42,335 nt of DNA from positions 1 to 42,335 of the forward strand of contig VGSW01000012.1 in assembly GCA_016874915.1 (NCBI GenBank), read 5' to 3'. This DNA comes from Deltaproteobacteria bacterium. Its GTDB lineage: Bacteria; Desulfobacterota; Desulfobaccia; Desulfobaccales; 0-14-0-80-60-11. Each line of letters begins with the position of its first letter. Position 1 is the stretch's first letter. Of the stretch, positions 13,997 through 22,757 are shown in pieces. The position numbers and the translations under genes were made by a program. The notes below the pieces were generated by a model. That model was not told the origin of the DNA. It searched no databases and worked only from the letters and a program-made list of their open reading frames with translations.

Positions 13997-16582
13997 ATGA
14001 ACCCTTGGCTTTTCCGCATTTCCTTAAGCCACCTGACCCAGCATCCCGGCCGCAGTCTGCTGGGCGTCCTGGGCATTGCTTTGGGAACCGCGGTTTATCT
14101 CAGTATTGCCCTGGCTGCGAACCAGGCTCTCCAGAGCTTCCAATCCGGGGTGACCGCGGTGGCGGGAAAAGCCCAGTGGCGTTTGCAAAGCCCCGGCGCG
14201 CCCCTGGATGAGAATATCTACCCTCAGGTGCGGCGCCTTCCGGAAGTGAAGGCCGCGGCCCCGGTGGTGGAAAGCATTCTGGAGCTGAGCGCCCCCCTTC
14301 AAGGCCCCGTGCTCCTCCTGGGCATTGACCCCTTCTCCGAACGCCCCCTGCGCGATTACCAAATTTCCCCGGAAGCTGATTCTTCCCAAACCTGGCGGGA
14401 CTTTTTCCTTCGCCCCGATGCGGTCCTGATAAGCCGGAAATTGGCGGACCGCCTGGGATTGAAGCCAGGTGATTCTCTGCCGGTGATGGTAGGGGGGTCC
14501 CGCCATACCCTCAAGATTGTGGGAGTGTTTTCCAGCCCCCGGGGCCTTTATCCTCTGGACGGTTCGGTAATCCTCATGGACCTGGCCCCGGCCCAGGAAC
14601 TTCTGGACCGGGTGGGCCGGCTGGACTACATTGATGTCCTGGGGCGCGGCGACCCCCGGATTCTCCTTCCCGGTCTCCAGGCCCTGGCTCCGCCGGGGGT
14701 GGAAGTTGCCAACCCGGGCGCCGCGTCCCGTCAGATGGAAGGTTTGGTGGCCTCCTATCGCCTCAACCTGGCGGTGCTCAGCGCCATCGCCCTGTTCGTG
14801 GGGATGTTTCTCATTTATCAGTCCGTCACTCTCTCGGTGGTGCGCCGACGCCGGGAGATCGGTCTCTTGCGCACCCTGGGGATGACCTCCCGGCAGGTGC
14901 TGCTCCTGTTTTTGGCCGAGGGGCTGGCCAGCGGCCTGGCCGGGGGGCTGGGGGGCCTTTTATTGGGCGTGGCTCTGGCTCAGGGGGTCCTGGGAGTAAT
15001 GACGCAAAACCTCACCTCCCTGTACACCCCGGTGGTGGCCCAGGAGGCGGGGGTCAGCGCCGGGCTCCTGTTTCAGGCCTGGGCTTTGGCGGTGGGGGCC
15101 ACCTTGGCCGCGGCCCTCCTCCCCGCCCGGGAGGCGGCCCGCACCCGGGTCCGGGCCGTTTGGCACCGGGAAGAACTGGAAGAGAAGATCGAAACGCGGG
15201 CCGGGGCTATCTTCCTGGCGGGGGTGGCCGCGCTGGCCCTGGCCGGGGCGCTGGCCTGTTGGAAGGTCCAAGCCGGCCCTCCTTATCCGGGCTTCATTGC
15301 GGCCTTTCTCATCCTCCTGGCCTTCGCCCTGTTCACGCCCCTGGCCACCCGGATCCTGGGCCGGCGGTTGCAGCCCGTCTTCCGGGCCGTTCTGGGGCCG
15401 GCGGGGAACTTGGGATGCCGATACCTATCCGGCTCCTTGAGCCGCAGCGCCGTATCCATCGCGGCCCTGGCCTGCGCCCTGGGAATGCTCATCGCGGTGG
15501 TGGTGATGATCGGCTCCTTCCGCCAGACGGTGAACAACTGGGTAACCCGCTCCATCAGCGGCGACATCTTTTTCGGCCCCGCGGTCTTTTCCACCTCGGC
15601 CTACGACCATTTCCTGCCGCCGGAAATCCTGCCGGAGTTGCGCCGGGACCCGGACGTGCGGGACATTTACCTCTACCGCTGCGTGCGTCTCCCTTTCAAA
15701 GACCGCTACGTGCTGGCCATCGGCGGCAGCTTCGATGTCCTGGCCCGGCATGGGGGGCTGTGGTTCCGGAAGGGGAACGGGAAGGAGATAATGATGAGTG
15801 TTGGGGGAGGGGGCCAGGGGCAGATGGCCCCTGCCCCCGCATCCAAAGTGATAATCTCCGAAGCCCTGGCGGAAACCTTCGGGATCAAGGAAGGGGACAC
15901 CTTACAACTTCCCACCCCCGCGGGGGTCCAGCCCCTCACCGTGGCCGGGGTCTTTTACGACTATCGCACCGACGGCCCCAGCGTCTGGATGGACATTTCC
16001 CTTTTTCGCCGCTTCTGGCCGGACCACCACCTCAACGCGGTGCGCCTCTACCTCAAGGAGCCGGGCAGGGTAGGGGAGGTGCAGGCCCGGCTGCAGGAGA
16101 CCTACGGCAGCCGCTATCGCCTGCTTACCCTGTCCCACGGGGAACTGCGGGCGGGCATCCTGAAAATCTTCGATGAAACCTTCGCCCTGACTTACGCCCT
16201 GGAGGGGGTGGCGGTGCTGGTGGCAGTGTTCGGCATCATCACCACTTTCATGGTGCTCATCATGGAGCGGGAACGGGAGCTGGCCCTGCTCCAGACCATA
16301 GGCGCGTCCCGGGGCCAGATCCTGGGCATGGTTCTGGTAGAGTCGGGCCTGGCCAGCCTGCTGAGCTTCACCCTGGGGGCCGGAGCCGGGTCGGTGCTGT
16401 CGTTGCTGTTGATTCTGGTAATCAACAAGCAGGCCTTTGGCTGGACCATTCATCTGCACTGGGTGCCGGGAATTTACCTCCAGACCCTGGTATTGGTGTT
16501 GGCCTTGGGGCTGACCGCCGCGGCCTATCCGGCTTGGCGGGCCTTTAAAACGCATCCGGCGGCGATTCTGAAAGAAGAATAA
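13997..16582 (+). CDS. ABC transporter permease with two FtsX-type modules
   Basis: The 861-residue inner-membrane protein consists of two halves, each with an N-terminal helix (about 18-40; about 480-505), a periplasmic domain and a three-helix FtsX core. The first core follows NLAVLSAIALFVGMFLIYQS (about 255-275) with RRREIGLLRTLGM; the second follows VAVLVAVFGIITTFMVLIM with ERELALLQTIGA. This duplicated layout is that of the large permeases working with LolD-type ATPases in lipoprotein or envelope-molecule transfer and in some peptide or lysophospholipid export systems. It pairs with the upstream ATPase. Only a weak AAGAA precedes the start codon. The substrate is unknown. Confidence 0.9.
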   Translation: MNPWLFRISLSHLTQHPGRSLLGVLGIALGTAVYLSIALAANQALQSFQSGVTAVAGKAQWRLQSPGAPLDENIYPQVRRLPEVKAAAPVVESILELSAPLQGPVLLLGIDPFSERPLRDYQISPEADSSQTWRDFFLRPDAVLISRKLADRLGLKPGDSLPVMVGGSRHTLKIVGVFSSPRGLYPLDGSVILMDLAPAQELLDRVGRLDYIDVLGRGDPRILLPGLQALAPPGVEVANPGAASRQMEGLVASYRLNLAVLSAIALFVGMFLIYQSVTLSVVRRRREIGLLRTLGMTSRQVLLLFLAEGLASGLAGGLGGLLLGVALAQGVLGVMTQNLTSLYTPVVAQEAGVSAGLLFQAWALAVGATLAAALLPAREAARTRVRAVWHREELEEKIETRAGAIFLAGVAALALAGALACWKVQAGPPYPGFIAAFLILLAFALFTPLATRILGRRLQPVFRAVLGPAGNLGCRYLSGSLSRSAVSIAALACALGMLIAVVVMIGSFRQTVNNWVTRSISGDIFFGPAVFSTSAYDHFLPPEILPELRRDPDVRDIYLYRCVRLPFKDRYVLAIGGSFDVLARHGGLWFRKGNGKEIMMSVGGGGQGQMAPAPASKVIISEALAETFGIKEGDTLQLPTPAGVQPLTVAGVFYDYRTDGPSVWMDISLFRRFWPDHHLNAVRLYLKEPGRVGEVQARLQETYGSRYRLLTLSHGELRAGILKIFDETFALTYALEGVAVLVAVFGIITTFMVLIMERERELALLQTIGASRGQILGMVLVESGLASLLSFTLGAGAGSVLSLLLILVINKQAFGWTIHLHWVPGIYLQTLVLVLALGLTAAAYPAWRAFKTHPAAILKEE

Positions 16583-16595
16583 AACTGAAAAACCC

Positions 16596-16705
16596 CCAAG
16601 ACTCCAAGACTCTAAAATTTCGCCTGAGAAATGAAGTTGGGGTGTTGGCGCCGGGGCCAAAACACCATTTTCCCTTGTGTATCTTGGTGTCTCGGTGTCT
16701 TTATG
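16596..16705. repeat. Inverted octamer arrays around a hairpin (CCAAGACT / TCTTGGTG type), copy 1
   Basis: Two CCAAGACT units and one variant lie at 16596-16619. Three units of the TCTTGGTG type lie at 16682-16705, in opposite sense, both with an 8-bp step. Between them is a hairpin with GGTGTT...AACACC arms and a GGC/GCC core. A related element is at 22650-22738. Confidence 0.75.
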
Positions 16706-16736
16706 GTAAGGTCTTTATATATTCATAGGTCTTTAT

Positions 16737-17864
16737 ATGAAAATCTTAATCACTAACTATCATCTCCATTCCGGCGGCGGCCATATGACCTATGTATTGA
16801 GCCTTTTTCAAGAATTGAGCAGAAATCATGAGGTCTATCTGGCCTGTCCGGGGATGAGCAAGCTTAATAAGGCGGTCCGAAGCTTTAGAGGGGAATGTGT
16901 GGCTGACGTGGAGTTTCCCTATAAGTTCAAGGAAACCGGTAACATAGTAAGAAACTTAAGAAACCTTATTAATATTTTAAGGGCTAAAAATCCGGACATA
17001 ATCCATGTTAATGGGCTGCCGGATTTGAAAATGATTATTTTGGCCAAACTCATTAGCGGTAATGGAACTCCGGTGGTAGTCACCAAACATGATTCCAAGA
17101 AGCCCAAGTTTTTGCATAAACTGCTTTACCGGCTTTTTCCCCAGGAAGTCATTGTGGTTTGTCGTTATCAGCAGCAAATCTTGCGGGAAAGCGGCTACCG
17201 GGGAAATAATCTGCGAGTGATTCCCCACGGGCTGGATCTCGATTTTTTCCAAGTCCGCCCCCGGGACGAAAACCTTCAAAAACAATTCAATATCAGCAAG
17301 GGGGACCTGGTATTTGTTTCCGTAGCCGGAACCGCGCCGCACAAAGGTTGGAATTTCTTAGTAGAAGCCGTGTCGCTGCTCGATAATGAATATAAAGACA
17401 GAATAAGAATCGTGATTGCCGGCGAAGTTCCGGATGGCAGAACCATTGAAGATTGCAATAAAAAGTTCAATCGGCCCCACCGGGTTATTTTCTCAGGCTA
17501 TCTTCGCGACGTCCGCAATATTATTTCGCTGGGAGATGTGGGGTTTGTTTTATCCAATAAAATCGAAACCATATCCTATGCCTGCCGGGAGATGATGGCC
17601 ATGGGAAAGCCGGTGCTGGTTTCGGATTACGCCGGCTTGCCTGAGAATGTGGATAACGGAATCAACGGCTGGATAACCAGGACCGGGGATATAAAAAACA
17701 TATCTGCCACGGTAAAATCCATCCTGGACAACCCCGGCATACTGCCGGAATTTTCCCGGGCGGCCCGGGCCAAAGCCGAAAAAGAGTTCGGCCTGGAGAG
17801 ATTCGTGGCTCAAGTTTATCGATGCTACCGGACTGCCCTTTCCCATCCTCCCCTTCAGGAATAA
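16737..17864 (+). CDS. Glycosyltransferase, GT4-like
   Basis: The 375-residue protein has the two-Rossmann layout of GT-B glycosyltransferases. The N-terminal half has a glycine-rich acceptor region (SGGGHMTYVLSLFQEL, 12-27) and IIHVNGLPDLK. The C-terminal half has the group 1/GT4 signatures VIPHGLDLDFF, VAGTAPHKGW, and an EMMAMGKPVLVSDYAGLPE nucleotide-sugar site. The usual E-x7-E second glutamate position reads DYAGLPE. The gene is visibly richer in A+T than its neighbours, which fits transfer of envelope-polysaccharide genes. Ten bases separate it from the next gene, suggesting co-transcription, although the functions look unrelated. Confidence 0.87.
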   Translation: MKILITNYHLHSGGGHMTYVLSLFQELSRNHEVYLACPGMSKLNKAVRSFRGECVADVEFPYKFKETGNIVRNLRNLINILRAKNPDIIHVNGLPDLKMIILAKLISGNGTPVVVTKHDSKKPKFLHKLLYRLFPQEVIVVCRYQQQILRESGYRGNNLRVIPHGLDLDFFQVRPRDENLQKQFNISKGDLVFVSVAGTAPHKGWNFLVEAVSLLDNEYKDRIRIVIAGEVPDGRTIEDCNKKFNRPHRVIFSGYLRDVRNIISLGDVGFVLSNKIETISYACREMMAMGKPVLVSDYAGLPENVDNGINGWITRTGDIKNISATVKSILDNPGILPEFSRAARAKAEKEFGLERFVAQVYRCYRTALSHPPLQE

Positions 17865-17874
17865 GCATCAGACC

Positions 17875-18618
17875 ATGTTGAAACGCACCTTCATCCACCT
17901 CCCCGGCGTCGGCGAGCGCAGCGAGGCCCATTTCTGGCGGTGGGGGCTCCGCACCTGGGAGGACTTCCTGGCGGCGGACCGGGTAAGAGGGCTGGGCGAA
18001 GAGCGCCTGGCGCTGCTCAAAACGGGGCTGGAAGAATCCCTGGCCCAAGAGGACAACCCCGGGTACTTCGCGGCGCGCCTGCCCGCGGTGCAGCACTGGC
18101 GCCTGTTCAACCGCTTCCGGCTCCGGGCCGCGTATCTGGACATCGAAACCACCGGCGCGGCCTGGCCTTTTCTGAACGTCACGGTGGTGGGGCTATACGA
18201 CGGGACCCGGCTGCGCCAGTTCGTCCAGGGCCATAATCTCCAGGAATTTCCCCGGGCCATGGAGGATTTCGACCTGGTGGTCACCTTCAATGGGGCCCAG
18301 TTCGACCTGCCGGTGCTCCGGGCTTATTTCCCGGGGCTAAAGCTTCCCCAAGCCCACGTGGACCTGCGCTTTGTCCTGGCGCGCTTGGGGTTCAAAGGCG
18401 GCCTCAAGCGCATCGAACCCCGGTTCGGCATTCAACGTCCTCCGGAGGTGGATGGCCTGGACGGCTACGCCGCGGTGCTCCTGTGGCATCGGTACATGCG
18501 GGGCGACCGCACCGCTCTCGAGACGCTGCTCACCTACAACCGGGAGGACGTGCTAAATCTGGAAGTGTTGATGGAGGGAGCCTTTAAGATGCACTGGGGG
18601 AGGTGTTTCCCCGGATGA
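17875..18618 (+). CDS. YprB-like RNase H-fold exonuclease
   Basis: The 247-residue protein has an N-terminal helix-hairpin-helix-like stretch (LPGVGERSEAHFW) and a DEDD exonuclease fold: YLDIETTG (Asp 89, Glu 91), TFNGAQFDLPVL with the second Asp near 143, and a late YNREDVLNL. This matches the YprB/ribonuclease-H-like superfamily of predicted 3'-5' exonucleases. The nucleic acid substrate is unknown. It starts ten bases after the glycosyltransferase stop; AGGAATAAG lies upstream. A good terminator hairpin follows immediately, marking the end of the two-gene unit. Confidence 0.83.
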   Translation: MLKRTFIHLPGVGERSEAHFWRWGLRTWEDFLAADRVRGLGEERLALLKTGLEESLAQEDNPGYFAARLPAVQHWRLFNRFRLRAAYLDIETTGAAWPFLNVTVVGLYDGTRLRQFVQGHNLQEFPRAMEDFDLVVTFNGAQFDLPVLRAYFPGLKLPQAHVDLRFVLARLGFKGGLKRIEPRFGIQRPPEVDGLDGYAAVLLWHRYMRGDRTALETLLTYNREDVLNLEVLMEGAFKMHWGRCFPG

Positions 18619-18623
18619 TGGCA

Positions 18624-18650
18624 GGGCACGGCCCGCCGTGCCCCTTCTTT
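18624..18650 (+). terminator. Rho-independent-like terminator
   Basis: GGGCACGGC and GCCGTGCCC form a perfect 9-bp stem with a CC centre, followed by a C/T-rich tail, five bases after the exonuclease stop. Confidence 0.65.
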
Positions 18651-18657
18651 GCGTGCT

Positions 18658-18698
18658 GGCGCCTTTGCGAGGGATTAAATTTCTCTTGCAAAGGCGCC
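18658..18698. repeat. Inverted repeat with GGCGCCTTTGC arms
   Basis: Arms at 18658-18668 and 18688-18698 are perfect complements around about 19 AT-rich bases. The flanking CGCGCCAAGACGCC resembles the CCAAGAC-type elements at 16.6 and 22.7 kb. Confidence 0.7.
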
Positions 18699-18767
18699 AA
18701 CGCGCCAAGACGCCGATATGGAAAAGCAAGTGAGAAAATGATAAAATAATTTGAATTTGGAGTGTTT

Positions 18768-20483
18768 ATGTTTTTTTCCCGGATGCTCATCCCCACGCTG
18801 AAAGAAGATCCCTCGGAGGCGGAAGCGGTTTCCCACAAGCTGCTACTCCGGGCCGGCATGGTCCGCAAGCTGGCCGCAGGGATTTACAACTATCTCCCCG
18901 TGGGCCTCCGGGTGTTGCGCAAAGTGGAAGGAATCGTGCGGCAGGAAATGAACCGGGCCGGCGCCCAGGAGGTGCTACTCCCCGCGGTGCAGCCCGCGGA
19001 GCTGTGGCAGGAGTCGGGCCGGTGGAATGTTTACGGCAAGGAGCTGCTGCGCTTCAAGGACCGCCATGGCCGGGACTGCTGTTTCGGCCCCACCCACGAG
19101 GAAGTCATCACCGACCTGGTGCGCAAAGAAGTCCAGTCCTACCGCCAGCTTCCCCTTAATCTCTACCAGATCCAGGTGAAGTTCCGGGATGAAATCCGGC
19201 CCCGCTTCGGGATAATTCGCGCCCGAGAATTCATCATGAAGGACGGCTACAGCTTCCATGCCGACGAGGCCGACGCGGAAGCCGCCTACCAGGGCATGTA
19301 TTATGCCTATAACCGCGTTTTCGCCCGTTGCGGTTTGAAATTCAAAACAGTGGAAGCAGACTCCGGCCCCATCGGCGGCAGCTTTTCCCACGAATTCATG
19401 GTCCTGGCCGATACCGGCGAAGACCTGCTGGCCTCCTGCACCGCGTGCGATTACGCCGCCAACCTGGAAAAGGCGGAAGTGATCCTTCCGGCCAACGACC
19501 CCGCGGCCCCTGCGGCCGCGGAGCCGGAAGCAGTGCCCACCCCCAAGGTGCGCACCGTGGAAGAGGTGGCCGCGTTTCTGGGAGTGACCCCCCCGGATAT
19601 AGTCAAGACCTTGATTTATGAGACGGAAAAAGGGCCGGTGGCGGTGCTCCTCCGGGGGGACCACGAAGTCAACGAAGTCAAGGTCAGGAACCTCCTGGCC
19701 GTCTCCGACCTCACCCTGGCGGGCCCGGCCCGGGTGGAGGAACTCACCGGCGCGGAAGTGGGCTTCGCCGGACCGGTGGGCCTGAACCTCCCCATTTACG
19801 CCGACCAGGCCGTGGCCGCCATGACCTCCGTGGTCACCGGGGCCAACCGAACCGACTACCACCTGGTGCGGGTCAACCCGGGACGGAATATTAACATCAC
19901 CCGGGTGGCAGACCTGCGCACCGTGACGGAAAAGGACCCCTGCCCCCGGTGCGGCGCCGCCCTGGACATCCTCCGGGGCATCGAGGTGGGCCACATTTTC
20001 AAGCTGGGCCTCAAATACTCCCAGGCCCTTAAAGCCGCGTACCTGGACGCCGAAGGCGCGGAGCAGTTTATCTTCATGGGCTGTTACGGCATCGGGGTGA
20101 GCCGCATCGTGGCCGCGGCCATCGAGCAGGGCCACGACCGGGACGGCATCATCTGGCCCATGGCCCTGGCCCCCTTCCAGGTGGCGGTGGTTCCCATTTC
20201 CGTCAATGATGCGGCGGTGCGGGACACGGCCTGGGAACTCCACCGGGAGCTGGAAATCCAGGGAGTGGAAGTGCTCCTGGACGACCGGGACGAGCGCCCG
20301 GGAGTAAAGTTTAAAGACTGTGATCTGCTGGGCATTCCCCTGCGGGTGGTCATCGGGCCCAAGACCCTGGCCCAAAGCGCCGCGGAAGTGCGCCACCGGC
20401 GGACCAAAGATACCGTTATAATCCCTTTGGATGATTTGATTCCCCATCTAAAGGAGAGAATCTCCCAGGAACTGCATGACTAG
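18768..20483 (+). CDS. proS: Prolyl-tRNA synthetase, bacterial type
   Basis: The 571-residue class II aminoacyl-tRNA synthetase charges tRNA-Pro in the cytoplasm. It is the long bacterial form with an inserted editing domain between motifs 2 and 3. Motif 2 is FRDEIRPRFGIIRAREF (about 142-158), the INS/YbaK-like editing module spans about 225-395, motif 3 is GCYGIGVSRI (about 435-445), and an anticodon-binding domain ends the protein. The ATG at 18768 is chosen because GGAG lies five bases upstream; a GTG at 18762 would overlap that site. The last 8 bp overlap the start of the RelA/SpoT gene. Confidence 0.97.
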   Translation: MFFSRMLIPTLKEDPSEAEAVSHKLLLRAGMVRKLAAGIYNYLPVGLRVLRKVEGIVRQEMNRAGAQEVLLPAVQPAELWQESGRWNVYGKELLRFKDRHGRDCCFGPTHEEVITDLVRKEVQSYRQLPLNLYQIQVKFRDEIRPRFGIIRAREFIMKDGYSFHADEADAEAAYQGMYYAYNRVFARCGLKFKTVEADSGPIGGSFSHEFMVLADTGEDLLASCTACDYAANLEKAEVILPANDPAAPAAAEPEAVPTPKVRTVEEVAAFLGVTPPDIVKTLIYETEKGPVAVLLRGDHEVNEVKVRNLLAVSDLTLAGPARVEELTGAEVGFAGPVGLNLPIYADQAVAAMTSVVTGANRTDYHLVRVNPGRNINITRVADLRTVTEKDPCPRCGAALDILRGIEVGHIFKLGLKYSQALKAAYLDAEGAEQFIFMGCYGIGVSRIVAAAIEQGHDRDGIIWPMALAPFQVAVVPISVNDAAVRDTAWELHRELEIQGVEVLLDDRDERPGVKFKDCDLLGIPLRVVIGPKTLAQSAAEVRHRRTKDTVIIPLDDLIPHLKERISQELHD

Positions 20484-22632
20484 GATTATCCGCCTGCAGG
20501 ATATTGTTGAGGAGGTGCACAAACACCATCCGGAGGCGGATACCTCTATCATCGAGAAAGCCTACATTTTCGCGGCCCGGGCCCATGAAGGCCAACTGCG
20601 GAAAGACGGCGGCCCGTATCTGTCCCACCCCATGGAAGTGGCCTACATTCTGGCCCGGATGGGCCTGGGGCCCAGGACCGTGACCTGCGGCCTCCTGCAC
20701 GACACGGTGGAAGACACCTCCACCACCATTGATGAAATGGACGAATACTTCGGGGAAGAAATCACCGACATCGTCAACGGCATCACCAAGATCAGCCAGC
20801 TCACCTTCGGGGACCGGCGCACCCAGCAGGCGGAATACATCCGCAAGATGATCCTGTCCATGTCCCATGACATCCGGGTGCTGCTGGTGAAGCTGGCCGA
20901 CCGGGTGCACAACATGCGCACCCTGGGGTTCATGGAACCGGCCAAGCAGCGGCGCATCGCCCAGGAGACCCTGGATATTTACGCACCCCTGGCCGGCCGC
21001 CTGGGTATGTTCCGCCTCAAGGCGGAACTGGAAGACCTGGCCTTTTATTACCTGGAGCCGGAAGCCTACCAGCAGATTCAAGAGGGCCTCACCCGGAAAA
21101 AGGGGGAGCGGGAAAAATACGTCCAGGAGATCTGCGACCTGCTTCGCCAGAAGCTCTCCGAGCACGGCCTGGAAGGGGAAGTGAGCGGCCGCCTGAAGCA
21201 CTACTACAGTATCTACCGCAAACTCCAGGCCCAGCAGATCACCCTGGACGAGCTTTACGACCTCCTGGCCTTCCGCATCATCGTCAATTCGGTGGCCGAC
21301 TGCTACGAGGCCCTGGGCGTCATTCACGCTATCTTCCGGCCGGTGCCAGGCCGCCTGAAGGATTATATCGGCATGCCCAAGGCCAACATGTACCGGGCCA
21401 TCCATAGCACGGTCATCGGGCCTTACGGCGAGCGCATGGAGATCCAGATCCGCACCCAGGAGATGCACCGGGTGGCGGAAGAGGGCATTGCCGCGCATTG
21501 GAGCTACAAAGAAAGGCGGGCTTACACCTCCAAAGACGCAGAGCGCTTCACCTGGCTCAAGCAGATGGTGGACCTCCAAAAGGAGCTGAAAAGCCCCCGG
21601 GAACTGCTGGAGGGGGTGCGCCTGGAGCTCTACCCCGACGAAGTTTACGTCTTCACCCCCAGGGGCGAAGTCAAGGAATTGCCCCGGGGGGCCACGCCGG
21701 TGGATTTTGCCTATGCCATTCACAGCGAGGTGGGGAACCGCTGCACCGGGGCCAAAGTTAATGGCCGCATGGTGCCCCTGCGCCATGAACTGCAAAACGG
21801 CGACACCGTGGAGATCATCACTTCGCCCCACCACCATCCCAGCCGGGATTGGCTTCAGTTCGTCAAGACCACCAAGGCCCGGCACAAGATCCGGCAATGG
21901 CTCAAGGCCGCGGAACAGGAGCAGAGCATCGCCCTGGGCAAGGAGATGCTGGACCGGGAGTTGCGGAAAAACGGGACCAGCCTCCAAAAGCTGCTGAAGG
22001 ACGGAGAAGAGCTGAAGCGGGTGGTTCAGGAGCTTTCCTTTGTGCGGGTGGACGACCTGTTGGCGGCCCTGGGCCACGGCAAAGTCTCCCCGGGCCAGGT
22101 GTCCAACCGGATTTTCCGCACCCCCGCGCCGGCTCCCAGCCTGGAGGAAGGCATCCCCGAGCTGGTGACTCGGAAGGAACGGGAAGAAGGGGCGCTGCGC
22201 ATCAAAGACCTGGACGATCTGCTGGTGCGGTTGGCCAACTGCTGCCAGCCCATTCCGGGAGACGCCATCACCGGCTACATCACCCGGGGCAAAGGGGTGA
22301 CCATCCATCGGGCCGACTGCGCCTATCTGGCCCGCACCGAGACCTTCCGCCAGATCCCGGCGGAGTGGGACGGCAGCGGGGACAAACAGCGGGTCTATCC
22401 GGTGCGCATCCAGGTGGTGACGGTGGACAAGCCGGGCCTGCTGGCGGACATCACCAGCGCCCTGAAAATCGCCGAAGTTAACGTGACCAAGGCTCAGGTG
22501 GAAACCACCGCGGACCGCCGGGGCATTGCCGTTTTCACCATTCAAGTGGCTGATCAGCAGCACCTGGACCGGGTTTTCACAGGTTTGAAGCGCCTCAAGG
22601 AGGTCATCTCCGTGCGGCGAATGACCGGTTAA
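20476..22632 (+). CDS. Bifunctional RelA/SpoT-type (p)ppGpp synthetase/hydrolase
   Basis: This 718-residue cytoplasmic enzyme makes and degrades (p)ppGpp. The HD hydrolase domain looks intact: HP at 51-52, LLHDTVEDT with His 75 and Asp 76, and KLADRVHNMRTL with Asp 142. The synthetase domain has GRLKHYYSIYRK (Arg 239, Lys 241), DLLAFR (Asp 262) and MEIQIRT (Glu 322). Its guanine-binding G-loop reads PKANMYRAIHST (302-312) instead of the usual NxYQSLHT. TGS (about 385-450), CC zinc-finger-like (NCCQPIPG near 591) and ACT domains follow, so it is a long-form Rel. The start lies within the last codons of proS, implying translational coupling. Confidence 0.95.
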   Translation: MTRIIRLQDIVEEVHKHHPEADTSIIEKAYIFAARAHEGQLRKDGGPYLSHPMEVAYILARMGLGPRTVTCGLLHDTVEDTSTTIDEMDEYFGEEITDIVNGITKISQLTFGDRRTQQAEYIRKMILSMSHDIRVLLVKLADRVHNMRTLGFMEPAKQRRIAQETLDIYAPLAGRLGMFRLKAELEDLAFYYLEPEAYQQIQEGLTRKKGEREKYVQEICDLLRQKLSEHGLEGEVSGRLKHYYSIYRKLQAQQITLDELYDLLAFRIIVNSVADCYEALGVIHAIFRPVPGRLKDYIGMPKANMYRAIHSTVIGPYGERMEIQIRTQEMHRVAEEGIAAHWSYKERRAYTSKDAERFTWLKQMVDLQKELKSPRELLEGVRLELYPDEVYVFTPRGEVKELPRGATPVDFAYAIHSEVGNRCTGAKVNGRMVPLRHELQNGDTVEIITSPHHHPSRDWLQFVKTTKARHKIRQWLKAAEQEQSIALGKEMLDRELRKNGTSLQKLLKDGEELKRVVQELSFVRVDDLLAALGHGKVSPGQVSNRIFRTPAPAPSLEEGIPELVTRKEREEGALRIKDLDDLLVRLANCCQPIPGDAITGYITRGKGVTIHRADCAYLARTETFRQIPAEWDGSGDKQRVYPVRIQVVTVDKPGLLADITSALKIAEVNVTKAQVETTADRRGIAVFTIQVADQQHLDRVFTGLKRLKEVISVRRMTG

Positions 22633-22649
22633 ATACAAAAGATCATCAA

Positions 22650-22738
22650 CAAGACACCAAGAAAATTAGTTTGTGGTTTGGCGCTCGCGCCAAACCACAA
22701 ATATATTAGTGAAGCTCTGTGTCTTTGTGTCTTAGTGG
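22650..22738. repeat. Inverted octamer arrays around a perfect 15-bp palindrome, copy 2
   Basis: Two 8-bp units (CAAGACAC, CAAGAAAA) lie at 22650-22665 and three (CTCTGTGT, CTTTGTGT, CTTAGTGG) at 22715-22738 in opposite sense. Between them, arms TTTGTGGTTTGGCGC and its exact complement (22670-22684, 22687-22701) form a long hairpin with a two-base centre. It also serves as a likely transcript end for the relA-type gene. Confidence 0.8.
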
Positions 22739-22757
22739 TTATCAGAAAGGGGTCCCC

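Noticed and set aside
15160-16176. 338-codon frame +1 within the FtsX-type permease
   Set aside because: Gly/Pro/Arg-rich composition typical of an out-of-frame reading of GC-rich coding DNA; the permease frame is intact.
18975-20447. 490-codon open frame antisense to proS
   Set aside because: Shadow of proS for the same reason; no family motif.
20416-22638. 740-codon open frame antisense to the Rel gene
   Set aside because: It mirrors the Rel frame; high GC at third positions removes stops on the opposite strand. The product is low-complexity and His/Gly/Pro-rich, and the sense strand encodes an unmistakable enzyme.
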